Under the pieces are notes generated by a model, which saw nothing but the letters and a program-made list of their open reading frames with translations, did not search any database and was not told where the DNA came from. DNA of 64,000 nucleotides from Ruegeria arenilitoris (lineage in GTDB: Bacteria > Pseudomonadota > Alphaproteobacteria > Rhodobacterales > Rhodobacteraceae): the NCBI RefSeq assembly GCF_013032855.1, contig NZ_WQDA01000003.1, positions 620,001 to 684,000 on the forward strand, written 5' to 3'. This document shows, piece by piece, positions 53,545-62,745 of the stretch (positions are counted from its first letter, which is position 1; each line of letters opens with the position of its first letter). The translations under genes were made by a program, and so were the position numbers.

Positions 53545-56500
53545 TTAGCTACACCCGCTGGTTGCCCCGCAGGTGTTGCATTTCATGCAGGTGCCGTTGC
53601 GCACCAGCGTGTAGTTTCCGCATTCGCCACAAGGATCACCCTCGTATCCCTGCATTTTGGCTTTGGTCCGGGCATCCATCCCGGTAGCCGTTTCGGTGAC
53701 GACGGTGGTTTCGCTCTTGGTTTCAAAGGTCACGGCCGCTTCGGACAGTCCGGTCGCTTCGCCGGCGGCGCCGTTGAACATCATCAGGTCCTGCGGCAAA
53801 CGCTTGCGCAAATAACCGGTCGAGCTGATCTGTTTCAGAACCTCCAAGGATTTCGAAGCCGCGCTGTCGCTGATCTCCGAGACGTTCGATACACCCTCTT
53901 CTTCGCCACGACCCAAGTCGTCGAATGTTGCGCCCTCGGGTTTCACATGCGCCAGGTCGGTGCGATCGAGGTACGACACGGCCAGTTCGCGGAAGATGTA
54001 GTCGAGGATCGACGTCGCGTTCTTGATCGAGTCGTTGCCCTGAACCATCCCGGCCGGTTCGAACTTGGTGAAGGTGAAGGCGTCGACAAACTCTTCCAGC
54101 GGCACGCCATATTGCAGACCGACCGAGACGGCGATGGCGAAGTTGTTCATCATCGCACGGAAGCCAGCGCCTTCCTTGTGCATGTCGATGAAGATCTCGC
54201 CCAGCTGCCCATCTTCGAATTCGCCGGTGCGCAGATAGACTTTGTGCCCGCCCACGATCGCCTTTTGGGTATACCCCTTGCGACGATGCGGCAGTTTTTC
54301 GCGGTGACTGCGGATGATCTCTTTGACCACCACCTTTTCGACGACCTTCTCGGCCAGGGTCACGGCCTTTTCCTGGATCGAGCCGCTTTCGAGGATTTCA
54401 GCCGCTTCGTCGTCATCCTCGACCAGCGCCGCTGCCAGCGGCTGGCTGAGCTTGGACCCGTCGCGATACAGCGCGTTGGCCTTGACGCCCAGGCTCCAGG
54501 ACAGCTCGTAGGCCTTCTGGCAATCTTCGATCGTGGCGTCATTGGGCATGTTGATCGTCTTGCTGATCGCGCCCGAGATGAAGCTTTGCGCCGCAGCCAT
54601 CATGGTGATGTGGCTGTCAACACCCAGGAACCGCTTGCCCTTCTTTCCACACGGGTTGGCGCAGTCGAAGATTGCATAGTGCTCGGGCTTCAGATGCGGG
54701 GCCCCTTCCAGGGTCATGGTGCCGCAGACATGGTCGTTGGCCGCGTCGATATCCGACTTGCTGAAACCCAGATGGCGCAGCATGTCAAAGGTCGGATCGT
54801 TCAGCTTGCTGGCCGGGATGCCCAGGACGCCGGTGCAGAAATCCTCGCCCAGCGTCCACTGGTTGAAGACAAACCGGATGTCGAACGCGCTTTCCAGCGC
54901 TGCGTCGATCTTGGCCAGCTCGTTCGGGCCGAACCCGTGACCGGTCAGCGAGGTGTGGTTGATCCCCGGCGCGTTGCCGATGGTGCCATGCCCGACTGCG
55001 TAGGACACGATCTCCTCGATCTGGGCCGAGGAATAGCCAAGCTTTTCCAGCGCCGACGGCACCGAGCGGTTGATGATCTTGAAGTAGCCGCCCCCGGCCA
55101 GTTTCTTGAACTTGACCAGCGCAAAGTCGGGCTCGATGCCGGTGGTGTCGCAGTCCATCACCAGTCCGATCGTGCCGGTCGGCGCGATCACCGTGGCCTG
55201 CGCGTTGCGGTAGCCGTTCTTCTCGCCCAGGCTCAACGCTTCATCCCAGGCGCTCATGGCCAGATCGATCAGGCGATTGTCCGGACAGTTGGCGTGATCC
55301 AGCGGCACCGGCTTGACCGACAGCTTCTCATAGCCCTCGGTCACACCCTGGGCAGCGCGACGGTGGTTGCGGATAACCCGCAGCATATGCTCGGCATTGC
55401 GCTTGTAGCCGGCGAACGGCCCCAGCTCTCCGGCGATCTCGGCCGAGGTGGCGTAGGCAACGCCGGTCATGATTGCGGTCAGTGCGCCACAGATCGCCCG
55501 ACCCTCGTCCGAGTCGTAGCCATAACCCATGTTCATCAGCAGCCCGCCGATGTTGGCATATCCCAGACCCAGCGTACGGAAGTCATAAGACAACTGCGCG
55601 ATCTCTTTCGACGGGAACTGCGCCATCGTCACCGAGATTTCCAGCGTCAGCGTCCAAAGACGGGCCGCGTGCATGTAGTCGGCCGCCTGGAACTCGCCAT
55701 CCTTCAGGAAGGTCAGCAGGTTCATCGACGCCAGGTTGCAGGCCGTGTCATCCAGGAACATGTATTCCGAGCACGGGTTCGAGCCGCGAATCTCGCCGTC
55801 TTCGGGGCAAGTGTGCCATTCGTTGACCGTGTCGTGGAATTGAATGCCCGGATCGGCGCAAGCCCAGGCCGCGTGGCCGACTTTTTCCCACAGATCGCGT
55901 GCTTTGACCGTGCGGGCAACCTTGCCGTCGGTACGATTGATCAGCTCCCAATCGGCATCTTTCTCGACCGCCTTCAGGAAGGCATTGGTCACACGGATCG
56001 AGTTGTTCGAGTTCTGCCCCGAGACCGAGCTGTAGGCCTCAGAGTCCCAATCGGTATCATAGGTCGGGAACTCGATGCTGTCGTGGCCCTGCTTGGCGTA
56101 ATCCAGCACGCGCTTGATGTAAGTCTCGGGTATCGCGACCTTTTTCGCCTCGCGGATCGCCGTTTTCAGCGCGTCATTCTTCTTGGGATCATAGGCATCC
56201 GCTTGCGCGCCGTCCCAGGCGCGGATGGCCTCGAAAATGCCGTTCAGCATCTTCTCGTGCATCTTCGATCCGGCAACGATCGAGGCCACCTTCTGCTCTT
56301 CGATCACCTTCCATTCGATGAATTGCTCGATGTCAGGGTGATCTGCATCGACGATCACCATCTTTGCTGCCCGACGGGTTGTCCCGCCTGATTTGATCGC
56401 GCCAGCGGCGCGGTCGCCGATCTTGAGAAAGCCCATGAGGCCCGAGGACTTGCCGCCACCCGACAGCGCTTCGCCTTCTGCGCGCAGATGGCTAAAGTTG

Positions 56501-57174
56501 GTCCCGGTACCCGAGCCGTATTTGAACAGGCGCGCCTCGCGCACCCATAGATCCATGATGCCGCCTTCGTTCACCAGGTCGTCGTCGACTGACTGGATGA
56601 AGCATGCGTGCGGCTGGGGATGTTCATAGGCCGATTTCGACTTGGTCAGTTTGCCGGTCTTGTAGTCCACATAGTGGTGACCTTGGGCCGGGCCGTCGAT
56701 CCCATAGGCCCAGTGCAGACCGGTGTTGAACCATTGCGGGCTGTTCGGCGCGGCACGCTGTGTCGCCAGCATGTAACGCATCTCGTCGAAATAGGCGCGC
56801 GCGTCCTCCTCGGTCGAGAAGTAACCGCCCTTCCAGCCCCAATAGGCCCAGGCACCCGCGAGGCGGTCAAACACTTGCTTCGAAGACGTTTCGCCACCAA
56901 ATTCGGCATCGTCGGCCGGAACCGAGCGCCACAGAAACTCGGGCACGTCCTTCTCACGGACTTTTTTCAGTTTGCTGGGAACGCCGGCCTTGCGGAAATA
57001 CTTCTGAGCAATCACGTCGCTGGCGACCTGGCTCCACCGAGAGGGGACCTCGATGTTATCAAGGCGAAACACGATCGTTCCATCCGGATTGCGGATCTCG
57101 GACGTGACGGACACGAAGTCCAATTCTGCGTATGCGTCCTGCCCTGCCTTGGTAAATGTTCTTTCAATCTTCAT
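53545..57174 (-). CDS. nrdJ: vitamin B12-dependent ribonucleotide reductase (class II)
   Basis: This 1209-residue protein is a class II RNR of the long alphaproteobacterial type. Catalytic landmarks: [88 protein letters not shown] (substrate-site Cys), and the zinc-type C-terminus [28 protein letters not shown]. It makes deoxyribonucleotides with adenosylcobalamin. No cobalamin riboswitch was recognised upstream, but nested dyads lie about 260-305 bases before the ATG. Confidence 0.95.
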   Translation of the reverse strand: MKIERTFTKAGQDAYAELDFVSVTSEIRNPDGTIVFRLDNIEVPSRWSQVASDVIAQKYFRKAGVPSKLKKVREKDVPEFLWRSVPADDAEFGGETSSKQVFDRLAGAWAYWGWKGGYFSTEEDARAYFDEMRYMLATQRAAPNSPQWFNTGLHWAYGIDGPAQGHHYVDYKTGKLTKSKSAYEHPQPHACFIQSVDDDLVNEGGIMDLWVREARLFKYGSGTGTNFSHLRAEGEALSGGGKSSGLMGFLKIGDRAAGAIKSGGTTRRAAKMVIVDADHPDIEQFIEWKVIEEQKVASIVAGSKMHEKMLNGIFEAIRAWDGAQADAYDPKKNDALKTAIREAKKVAIPETYIKRVLDYAKQGHDSIEFPTYDTDWDSEAYSSVSGQNSNNSIRVTNAFLKAVEKDADWELINRTDGKVARTVKARDLWEKVGHAAWACADPGIQFHDTVNEWHTCPEDGEIRGSNPCSEYMFLDDTACNLASMNLLTFLKDGEFQAADYMHAARLWTLTLEISVTMAQFPSKEIAQLSYDFRTLGLGYANIGGLLMNMGYGYDSDEGRAICGALTAIMTGVAYATSAEIAGELGPFAGYKRNAEHMLRVIRNHRRAAQGVTEGYEKLSVKPVPLDHANCPDNRLIDLAMSAWDEALSLGEKNGYRNAQATVIAPTGTIGLVMDCDTTGIEPDFALVKFKKLAGGGYFKIINRSVPSALEKLGYSSAQIEEIVSYAVGHGTIGNAPGINHTSLTGHGFGPNELAKIDAALESAFDIRFVFNQWTLGEDFCTGVLGIPASKLNDPTFDMLRHLGFSKSDIDAANDHVCGTMTLEGAPHLKPEHYAIFDCANPCGKKGKRFLGVDSHITMMAAAQSFISGAISKTINMPNDATIEDCQKAYELSWSLGVKANALYRDGSKLSQPLAAALVEDDDEAAEILESGSIQEKAVTLAEKVVEKVVVKEIIRSHREKLPHRRKGYTQKAIVGGHKVYLRTGEFEDGQLGEIFIDMHKEGAGFRAMMNNFAIAVSVGLQYGVPLEEFVDAFTFTKFEPAGMVQGNDSIKNATSILDYIFRELAVSYLDRTDLAHVKPEGATFDDLGRGEEEGVSNVSEISDSAASKSLEVLKQISSTGYLRKRLPQDLMMFNGAAGEATGLSEAAVTFETKSETTVVTETATGMDARTKAKMQGYEGDPCGECGNYTLVRNGTCMKCNTCGATSGCS

Positions 57175-57696
57175 GTCCGCCGCCCTAGATCAATCAGCCC
57201 AAATTCGGTTGTCCGGCACCAATTCCGTTTTCTGGCGGGGTGCCGCCCGCCTTGACCGCCGATCAGGGACGCAAAGGACCGGGCGCTGCCTTTGGCAGCG
57301 CGAACCCGTTTGCACGGTTGCACGTCAGTTTGGAGTGCTTTCCGACCCTCGCCCTATGCCAACTCTGGCTATTCCTACCAGATTTAGTGGCAACTCACTC
57401 GGCCCATACAATCTGGCGTATCTACCCATAGTTGGTCAACGGCATTTTTTGGCTTCTAACCAAAACTTTTCTGTTGACCGCAAAACCGCAGGATGGGCCA
57501 AGGCACAACGCGCCGATTCCTCCACAACGCTGTCCACAAAACCGTGCAGATCGGTCAAATCGGATTTTCTTTTTTCCCGGCCCGGTTACGAGAAAATGGT
57601 CACCTGCCCGCCCGTGCCCCATACTGTGAGGAGAATCACCAATCTTCGTGGCAGCGCAACGCGACGCATCACGACACACAAATGACGGAGTGCGCC
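57175..57696. other. 522-base intergenic region upstream of nrdJ
   Basis: It lies between nrdJ and the divergent lipoprotein gene. It contains the nested inverted repeats at 57434-57479. I saw no tRNA, no B12-riboswitch consensus elements, and no frame with family resemblance. Promoters for both genes must lie here. Confidence 0.4.
57434..57479. promoter_or_regulatory. nested inverted repeats upstream of nrdJ
   Basis: An outer GGTCAAC / GTTGACC pair (7 bp, perfect) encloses an inner TTTTGG / CCAAAA pair (6 bp, perfect, 7-base loop). On the minus strand the right part contains a TTGACC element. The double symmetry suggests a regulator binding site or a leader structure. The NrdR-box consensus was not recognised. 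Confidence 0.35.
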
Positions 57697-58137
57697 GTGA
57701 AAACCTCGATTATCCGTTTGTTTCCGGTCCTTACCTTGCTGGCCGCTTGTGCGACGCCCGAGCCGGAACAGTCTTCACGCAGCGCTCAGTTCGCCGAATA
57801 CCCCGATCAGTTATTCAGCACGTTCGAGATCAGCTGCGAAGGTCCGGAGGAACGGTTCACACGGCCCGAGCGCAGCAGTTTCGAGTGCCGTTCCTCTCTG
57901 CCTCCGGAAACCACCGCGTTCTTGATCCTCAACTATGACGGTTACCCGCAGGACTTGCCCAAAGGGGTGCGCCGCATGTCTTCGACCCGCAATCAGGCCG
58001 GTTACCGGGTCGATGCCGAGTTGTTTTTCCTGGTCCCCCAGAAGGACGGAGCGACGATCAAGGTTCCCGTCGAAAGCTCGGTTCTGGATGATGAATTGAC
58101 ACGGCTCTACCGGTATTTCGGTGGAACTCCGTTGTAA
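57697..58137 (+). CDS. small lipoprotein of unknown function
   Basis: The start is taken as GTG 57697 (MKTSIIRLFPVLTLLAAC, 146 residues) because GGAG lies six bases upstream; an ATG at 57682 would add five residues. The lipobox LLAAC is clear, so the mature protein is lipid-anchored from Cys18. The mature part has two more cysteines and a beta-rich look. I recognise no family. It precedes tRNA-Pro. Confidence 0.7.
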   Translation: MKTSIIRLFPVLTLLAACATPEPEQSSRSAQFAEYPDQLFSTFEISCEGPEERFTRPERSSFECRSSLPPETTAFLILNYDGYPQDLPKGVRRMSSTRNQAGYRVDAELFFLVPQKDGATIKVPVESSVLDDELTRLYRYFGGTPL

Positions 58138-58144
58138 GGAAAGT

Positions 58145-58221
58145 GGTCGGGGCGGCGAGATTCGAACTCACGACCCCCTGTACCCAAAACAGGTGCGCTA
58201 CCAGACTGCGCCACGCCCCGG
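58145..58221 (-). tRNA. tRNA-Pro (TGG anticodon)
   Basis: On the minus strand CGGGGCG and CGCCCCG pair as the acceptor stem, followed by A and CCA (58145-58147). The anticodon stem CCTGT/ACAGG encloses TTTGGGT, anticodon TGG. The T-arm has GTTCGAATC. Length 77 with CCA. Confidence 0.95.
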
Positions 58222-58263
58222 ACCGTGCGCCTTCCTAACGGCGTCATTCGGATTTGAAAAGCC

Positions 58264-58728
58264 CTAACAGGGCCAGATTGCAGGGCCTTGCGAAAAAATT
58301 TCGTGCCGCATGACCGTACCCGGTGCGATCGAGTAACGGGCGGCAAGCCCCGCATTCACCTCAAGAACCGCAAAGACCGAATCGCCGCCCTCGATTGGGG
58401 TCAGATCCCCCGGTACGGCATCGGAATGAACACGGGTCACCAAACCTGTGCGATCCAGAAAGATCATGTCCAGCGGGATCAAGGTGTTCTTCATCCAAAA
58501 TGCGACCGGCTGGGGCGGATCGAACACGAACAGCATCCCTTCGCCCTGAGGCATGCTTTCGCGGAACATCAAACCCTTTGCCCGCTCCTGCGGGGAAACT
58601 GCCAATTCGACCAGAAACCGGACCTGTGCCTTGTCATTGCGAAGGTCCACCCGGTCAGACCGGCATTCAGCAAAGGCGCCTTGTGACAGAAAAATACTCA
58701 GAAGAAGAGCGGCCAGAATCCGCATCAC
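58264..58728 (-). CDS. DUF192 exported protein
   Basis: This 154-residue protein has a signal peptide (cleavage AFA-E) and the DUF192 core: VELAVSPQERAKGLMFRESMPQGEGMLFVFDPPQPVAFWMKNTLIPLDMIFLDRTG. Its biochemical role is unknown. The start is GTG 58728 or the adjacent ATG 58725. It lies nine bases after the cold shock gene, with which it forms an operon, a common alphaproteobacterial pairing. Confidence 0.88.
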   Translation of the reverse strand: MMRILAALLLSIFLSQGAFAECRSDRVDLRNDKAQVRFLVELAVSPQERAKGLMFRESMPQGEGMLFVFDPPQPVAFWMKNTLIPLDMIFLDRTGLVTRVHSDAVPGDLTPIEGGDSVFAVLEVNAGLAARYSIAPGTVMRHEIFSQGPAIWPC

Positions 58729-58737
58729 GCGCAGCGC

Positions 58738-59265
58738 TCAGTCATTGAGCGCGGATTCCCACGCAAGCACTTGTGCGGCCATGCGGCCCCGCTTGCCGTC
58801 GATGACCCGCATCGCCAGCGCCTCGCCCGGTTGGAGATCCGCCAACCCGGACCGGCGCAGAACTTCGATATGCAGAAACACGTCCTCGCTGCGACCAAAG
58901 ACATTGGCAAAGCCGAAACCCTTGCTCTTGTCGAACCACTTGACCCGCGCGGCCTCGAGCGGCGCATGTGCGATCTCATTGGGATCCATTTCGGCGAAAT
59001 CCGCCAGCATCACCGAGTCGGCCCGCTCGGGCGGATCGATGCTCACGACCTCAACCGCCTGAACCCCACGATCGGTGCGGTGAGTCATGATCTCAATGCC
59101 CGCGCCATCCGCGACCGAGCTTTGCCCGAAGTTCCTCAGAACGTTCACGTGCAGCAGGATATCAGGACCGCCATCGCCGGACACGACAAAGCCATACCCC
59201 TTTGCAGGGTCAAACCATTTTACGTGTCCACGAACGCGGTACATGCTGTTCAGGTCTTCTGGCAC
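58738..59265 (-). CDS. double cold-shock-domain protein
   Basis: This 175-residue protein holds two cold shock domains: HVKWFDPAKGYGFVVSGDGGPDILLHVNVL (about 14-75) and ARVKWFDKSKGFGFANVFGRSEDVFLHIEVL (about 106-170), each with RNP1 (KGYGFV / KGFGFA) and RNP2-like (ILLHV / VFLHI) motifs. The linker is acidic. Two-domain forms are typical of Rhodobacterales and relatives. It binds single-stranded RNA or DNA. Confidence 0.92.
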   Translation of the reverse strand: MPEDLNSMYRVRGHVKWFDPAKGYGFVVSGDGGPDILLHVNVLRNFGQSSVADGAGIEIMTHRTDRGVQAVEVVSIDPPERADSVMLADFAEMDPNEIAHAPLEAARVKWFDKSKGFGFANVFGRSEDVFLHIEVLRRSGLADLQPGEALAMRVIDGKRGRMAAQVLAWESALND

Positions 59266-59386
59266 GGTGTTCCCATCACGAGATTCAAAGGGTCGTTAGG
59301 GGTCTGATGTGTATGGAAACGTCGGGCAAATTCAAGCTGAAAAAATTCAGACATTTCCGGGTGTTGCATTTCACGATACGCGAACG

Positions 59387-59992
59387 TCATGGATTCAACC
59401 TCTGTACGTTCCACTTTTGCTCGGACGGGTCGCGCCGCCAGCGGAACCTGTCGTGCAGCCGAAAGGCACCATCCGCCCAAAACTCGATTTCAACCGGCGT
59501 CAGCCTGTAGCCACCCCAGAATTCGGGCCTCGGCGGGTTGGATCCCAGCTTTGCCGTCACCTTTGCAACTTCGGCCATCAGAGCAGCCCGGCTGCTCAGA
59601 GGTTCCGACTGCCGCGATGCCCAAGCTCCCAACCGACTCTTCAGTGAGCGTGACGCATAATATTCGTCGGCCAAGGGACCGTCTTCTTTGGTGATTGTAC
59701 CACGAACCCGGATCTGACGCCGCAGTGATTTCCAGTGCATCACAAAGGCGGCTTTGCCGGCCGAATCCAGCTCTTGGGCCTTGGCACTGTGATAGTTGGT
59801 ATAGAAAACGAAGGAGTCCGCCTCGATGTCCTTCAGCAGCACCATCCGTGCGTTCGGCATACCGTCCGGGTCCACGGTCGCCAGGGCAATCGCGTTCGGA
59901 TCGTTCGGTTCCGTCTTTTCGGCCTCGGCCAACCAACGGGCCGCGATCACGAACGGATCGTCACCGGCAAAGATGCCGTTTCGCTCACTCAT
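59387..59992 (-). CDS. pdxH: pyridoxamine 5'-phosphate oxidase
   Basis: From ATG 59992 ([14 protein letters not shown], 201 residues), with AGGGG six bases upstream; a start at 59998 is also in frame. FMN-binding split-barrel motifs: [44 protein letters not shown], and the C-terminal [18 protein letters not shown]. It makes pyridoxal 5'-phosphate. It is divergent from fabI. Confidence 0.95.
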   Translation of the reverse strand: MSERNGIFAGDDPFVIAARWLAEAEKTEPNDPNAIALATVDPDGMPNARMVLLKDIEADSFVFYTNYHSAKAQELDSAGKAAFVMHWKSLRRQIRVRGTITKEDGPLADEYYASRSLKSRLGAWASRQSEPLSSRAALMAEVAKVTAKLGSNPPRPEFWGGYRLTPVEIEFWADGAFRLHDRFRWRRDPSEQKWNVQRLNP

Positions 59993-60127
59993 GTCCATCC
60001 CCTGGAACGAATTGAACATGACCCTACGGCGAGAACCCGCCCCGGGCAAGAGTGCATGGCCTTGATGCAGCGCAATCAATGGCATAAACCAACGCAACAC
60101 ATCGCGACGACAGGCGGAGAACCGAAC

Positions 60128-60934
60128 ATGTCAAATCAGTTGATGGCCGGCAAGCGCGGCCTCATCATGGGACTGGCCAATGACAAATCAATCGCATGGG
60201 GAATCGCCCGCGCCTTGTCCGAAGCCGGAGCCGAACTGGCTTTCTCTTATCAGGGGGATGCACTGAAAAAACGGGTCGACCCGTTGGCGGCCCAACTGGC
60301 GAGCGAGATCGTCCTGCCCTGTGACGTCAGCAACGAAGAGTCGATCGATGAACTGTTCGCAGCGCTGAAAGAGAAATGGGGCAAGCTGGATTTCGTCGTC
60401 CACGCCATTGGTTTCTCCGACAAGAACGAACTTCGCGGCCGTTATGTCGACACGTCGCGCGCGAATTTCAAGCTGACGATGGACGTGTCGGTCTACTCTT
60501 TCACCGCGGTGATGCAACGCGCCGAGAAGCTGATGACCGACGGCGGCAGCGCCATTACCCTGACCTATTATGGTGCTGAGCAGGTCATGCCGCATTACAA
60601 TGTCATGGGTGTGGCCAAGGCCGCGCTCGAGGCGTCGGTGAAATACCTGGCCGAGGACTTGGGCAAGGACAACATCCGCATCAACGCGATCTCCGCCGGG
60701 CCGATCAAGACTCTGGCCGCCAGCGGCATCGGCGACTTCCGCTACATCATGAAGTGGAACGAGTACAACTCTCCCTTGCGCCGCAACGTGACCATCGATG
60801 ACGTGGGCAAATCGGCCCTTTATCTTCTGTCCGACCTCAGCAGCGGCGTGACCGGTGAAAACCTACACGTTGACTCGGGTTATCACATCGTCGGCATGAA
60901 AGCCGTCGACGCGCCGGATGTGGAAAAGGGATAA
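60128..60934 (+). CDS. fabI: enoyl-[acyl-carrier-protein] reductase (NADH), FabI type
   Basis: This 268-residue SDR-related protein has the FabI pattern: [20 protein letters not shown] (NADH motif), [34 protein letters not shown], and [24 protein letters not shown] with the Tyr-x6-Lys pair. It reduces trans-2-enoyl-ACP in fatty acid elongation and is the class targeted by triclosan. The phosphoribosyltransferase gene starts four bases later. Confidence 0.93.
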   Translation: MSNQLMAGKRGLIMGLANDKSIAWGIARALSEAGAELAFSYQGDALKKRVDPLAAQLASEIVLPCDVSNEESIDELFAALKEKWGKLDFVVHAIGFSDKNELRGRYVDTSRANFKLTMDVSVYSFTAVMQRAEKLMTDGGSAITLTYYGAEQVMPHYNVMGVAKAALEASVKYLAEDLGKDNIRINAISAGPIKTLAASGIGDFRYIMKWNEYNSPLRRNVTIDDVGKSALYLLSDLSSGVTGENLHVDSGYHIVGMKAVDAPDVEKG

Positions 60935-60938
60935 GACC

Positions 60939-61448
60939 ATGAGCGCAAAGGACCGCCTGCCACACGAAAAAGGCTTTCATATCAGCTGGGACCAGATTCA
61001 CCGCGACTCGCGCGCGCTGGCCTGGCGGCTGGACGGTCAGGGACCGGATGAGGGCGCATGGCGCGCCGTCGTCGCGATCACGCGTGGCGGCATGGCACCT
61101 GCGATGATCGTCAGCCGAGAGCTGGACATCCGCACCGTAGATACGATCAGCGTCAAATCCTATCACCATCAGGAACGTGGCGAGGCAGAGGTGCTCAAGG
61201 CCCCCGATGCCGATCTGATGGGGGATGGTGAGGGCGTGCTGATCATCGATGATCTGGTCGACAGCGGCAAGACGCTGGAACTGGTGCGCAAGATGTACCC
61301 CAAGGCCCATTTCGCCACGGTCTATGCCAAGCCCAAGGGCCGCCCGATGGTCGATACCTTCATCACCGAGGTCAGCCAGGACACCTGGATCTTCTTCCCT
61401 TGGGATATGGCCCTGCAATATGTCGAGCCCTATCGCGGCACCGACTGA
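60939..61448 (+). CDS. gpt: xanthine phosphoribosyltransferase
   Basis: From ATG 60939 (169 residues) with AAGGG upstream, just after fabI. The PRPP loop is [17 protein letters not shown] (DDLVDSG), and the family start [22 protein letters not shown] matches Gpt. It salvages xanthine and guanine. The C-terminus [16 protein letters not shown] agrees with the E. coli family. Confidence 0.9.
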   Translation: MSAKDRLPHEKGFHISWDQIHRDSRALAWRLDGQGPDEGAWRAVVAITRGGMAPAMIVSRELDIRTVDTISVKSYHHQERGEAEVLKAPDADLMGDGEGVLIIDDLVDSGKTLELVRKMYPKAHFATVYAKPKGRPMVDTFITEVSQDTWIFFPWDMALQYVEPYRGTD

Positions 61449-61488
61449 TCCCACTTATCCACCACAAATCAGCAAGACCGGACACCCG

Positions 61489-62664
61489 ATGACATTGACC
61501 CGCACCGCCGCCACCTTCGCCCCTCCGGTGATGGAGGCGCGGCGTTGGCTCGAAGGGGTCACGTTCTCGGATGACCGCCCGCTGATCAATGTCAGCCAGG
61601 CGGCGCCGGTCGATCCGCCGCCTTTGGCGCTGCGGCAGGCGATGGCCGATTTCGCGATCAATCAGGACGCCGCACATCTCTACGGCCCGGTACTGGGCAA
61701 CCCCGATCTGCGCGCGGAGCTCGCGCGTGAGATCGGCGATCACTACGCTGCCGAGGTTCGGCCGGAGCAGACAGCCATTACCTCGGGCTGCAATCAGGCC
61801 TTTGCCTCGGTCATCTCGGCGATCACGGATCAAGGGGATGAGGTCATCCTGCCAACGCCCTGGTATTTCAACCATAAAATGTGGTTGGACATGGCCGGTG
61901 TCAAAACGGTTGATCTGCCGACCGGGTCAGACCTGCTGCCCGATCCCGAACAGGCGCGCGCGCTGATCACCGAGCGCACACGCGCGATCGCGTTGGTCAC
62001 ACCCAACAATCCGGGTGGGGTCGAATATCCGGCGGATCTGGTCCTTGCCTTCTATGACCTGGCGCAACAGCATGGCCTGCGCCTGCTGGTCGATGAAACC
62101 TATCGTGATTTTGACAGCCGCAGCGGCCCGCCGCACGCGCTGTTCCAGCAGCCCGACTGGGACCGGACGCTGGTGCATCTCTATTCCTTCTCGAAGGCCT
62201 ACCGCCTGACCGGCCACCGCGTGGGCGCGATCGCCACAGGTGCGCCGCTGCTGTCCGAGGTTGAGAAATTCCTCGACACCGTCGCCATCTGCCCCGGCCA
62301 GATGGGCCAGTTCGCGGCGCTGTGGGGCATGCAGAACCTGTCACAGTGGCTGGCGGGCGAACGCGCCGAAATTCTGGATCGCCGCGCCGCAATCACCGAG
62401 AACATGCCCTGCCTGACCGACAAGGGTTGGCGGCTGCTGGGTCTGGGGGCCTATTTCGCCTATCTCGAACATCCGTTCGACATGCCGTCGGACGACCTGG
62501 CGCGCAGATTGGTCGCCGAGGCCGGTGTTCTGCTGCTGCCGGGCACGATGTTCATGCCCGATCACGACCCCGCCGGGAAACGCCAGGTGCGCATTGCTTT
62601 TGCCAATCTGGACCGTGCTGGAATCGGGTTATTGTTCGACCGCTTGCAGGCTCTGTCCTTCTGA
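61489..62664 (+). CDS. class I/II pyridoxal-phosphate aminotransferase
   Basis: This 391-residue fold-type I enzyme has AITSGCNQAF, VTPNNPGGVEYP, LRLLVDETYRDF, and YSFSKAYRLTGHRVGAIA with the Schiff-base Lys. The substrate is uncertain; it belongs to the same broad group as the enzyme at 49029. It follows gpt by 40 bases on the same strand. Confidence 0.88.
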   Translation: MTLTRTAATFAPPVMEARRWLEGVTFSDDRPLINVSQAAPVDPPPLALRQAMADFAINQDAAHLYGPVLGNPDLRAELAREIGDHYAAEVRPEQTAITSGCNQAFASVISAITDQGDEVILPTPWYFNHKMWLDMAGVKTVDLPTGSDLLPDPEQARALITERTRAIALVTPNNPGGVEYPADLVLAFYDLAQQHGLRLLVDETYRDFDSRSGPPHALFQQPDWDRTLVHLYSFSKAYRLTGHRVGAIATGAPLLSEVEKFLDTVAICPGQMGQFAALWGMQNLSQWLAGERAEILDRRAAITENMPCLTDKGWRLLGLGAYFAYLEHPFDMPSDDLARRLVAEAGVLLLPGTMFMPDHDPAGKRQVRIAFANLDRAGIGLLFDRLQALSF

Positions 62665-62745
62665 GCTTGCCCCCCGGCATCCCGCGTCGTATTCAGGGCC
62701 GCAACAGTCACGGCAGAACCCTGCCGCAAGATCCAAGAGGGCAAT

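Noticed and set aside
53947..56391. An 814-codon open frame on the plus strand
   Set aside because: Antisense to nrdJ, whose catalytic motifs are intact; composition is that of a shadow frame.
57175..57696. Cobalamin riboswitch upstream of nrdJ
   Set aside because: Expected from biology, but the conserved GCCACTG and B12-box elements were not found on the minus strand. A covariance search would decide.
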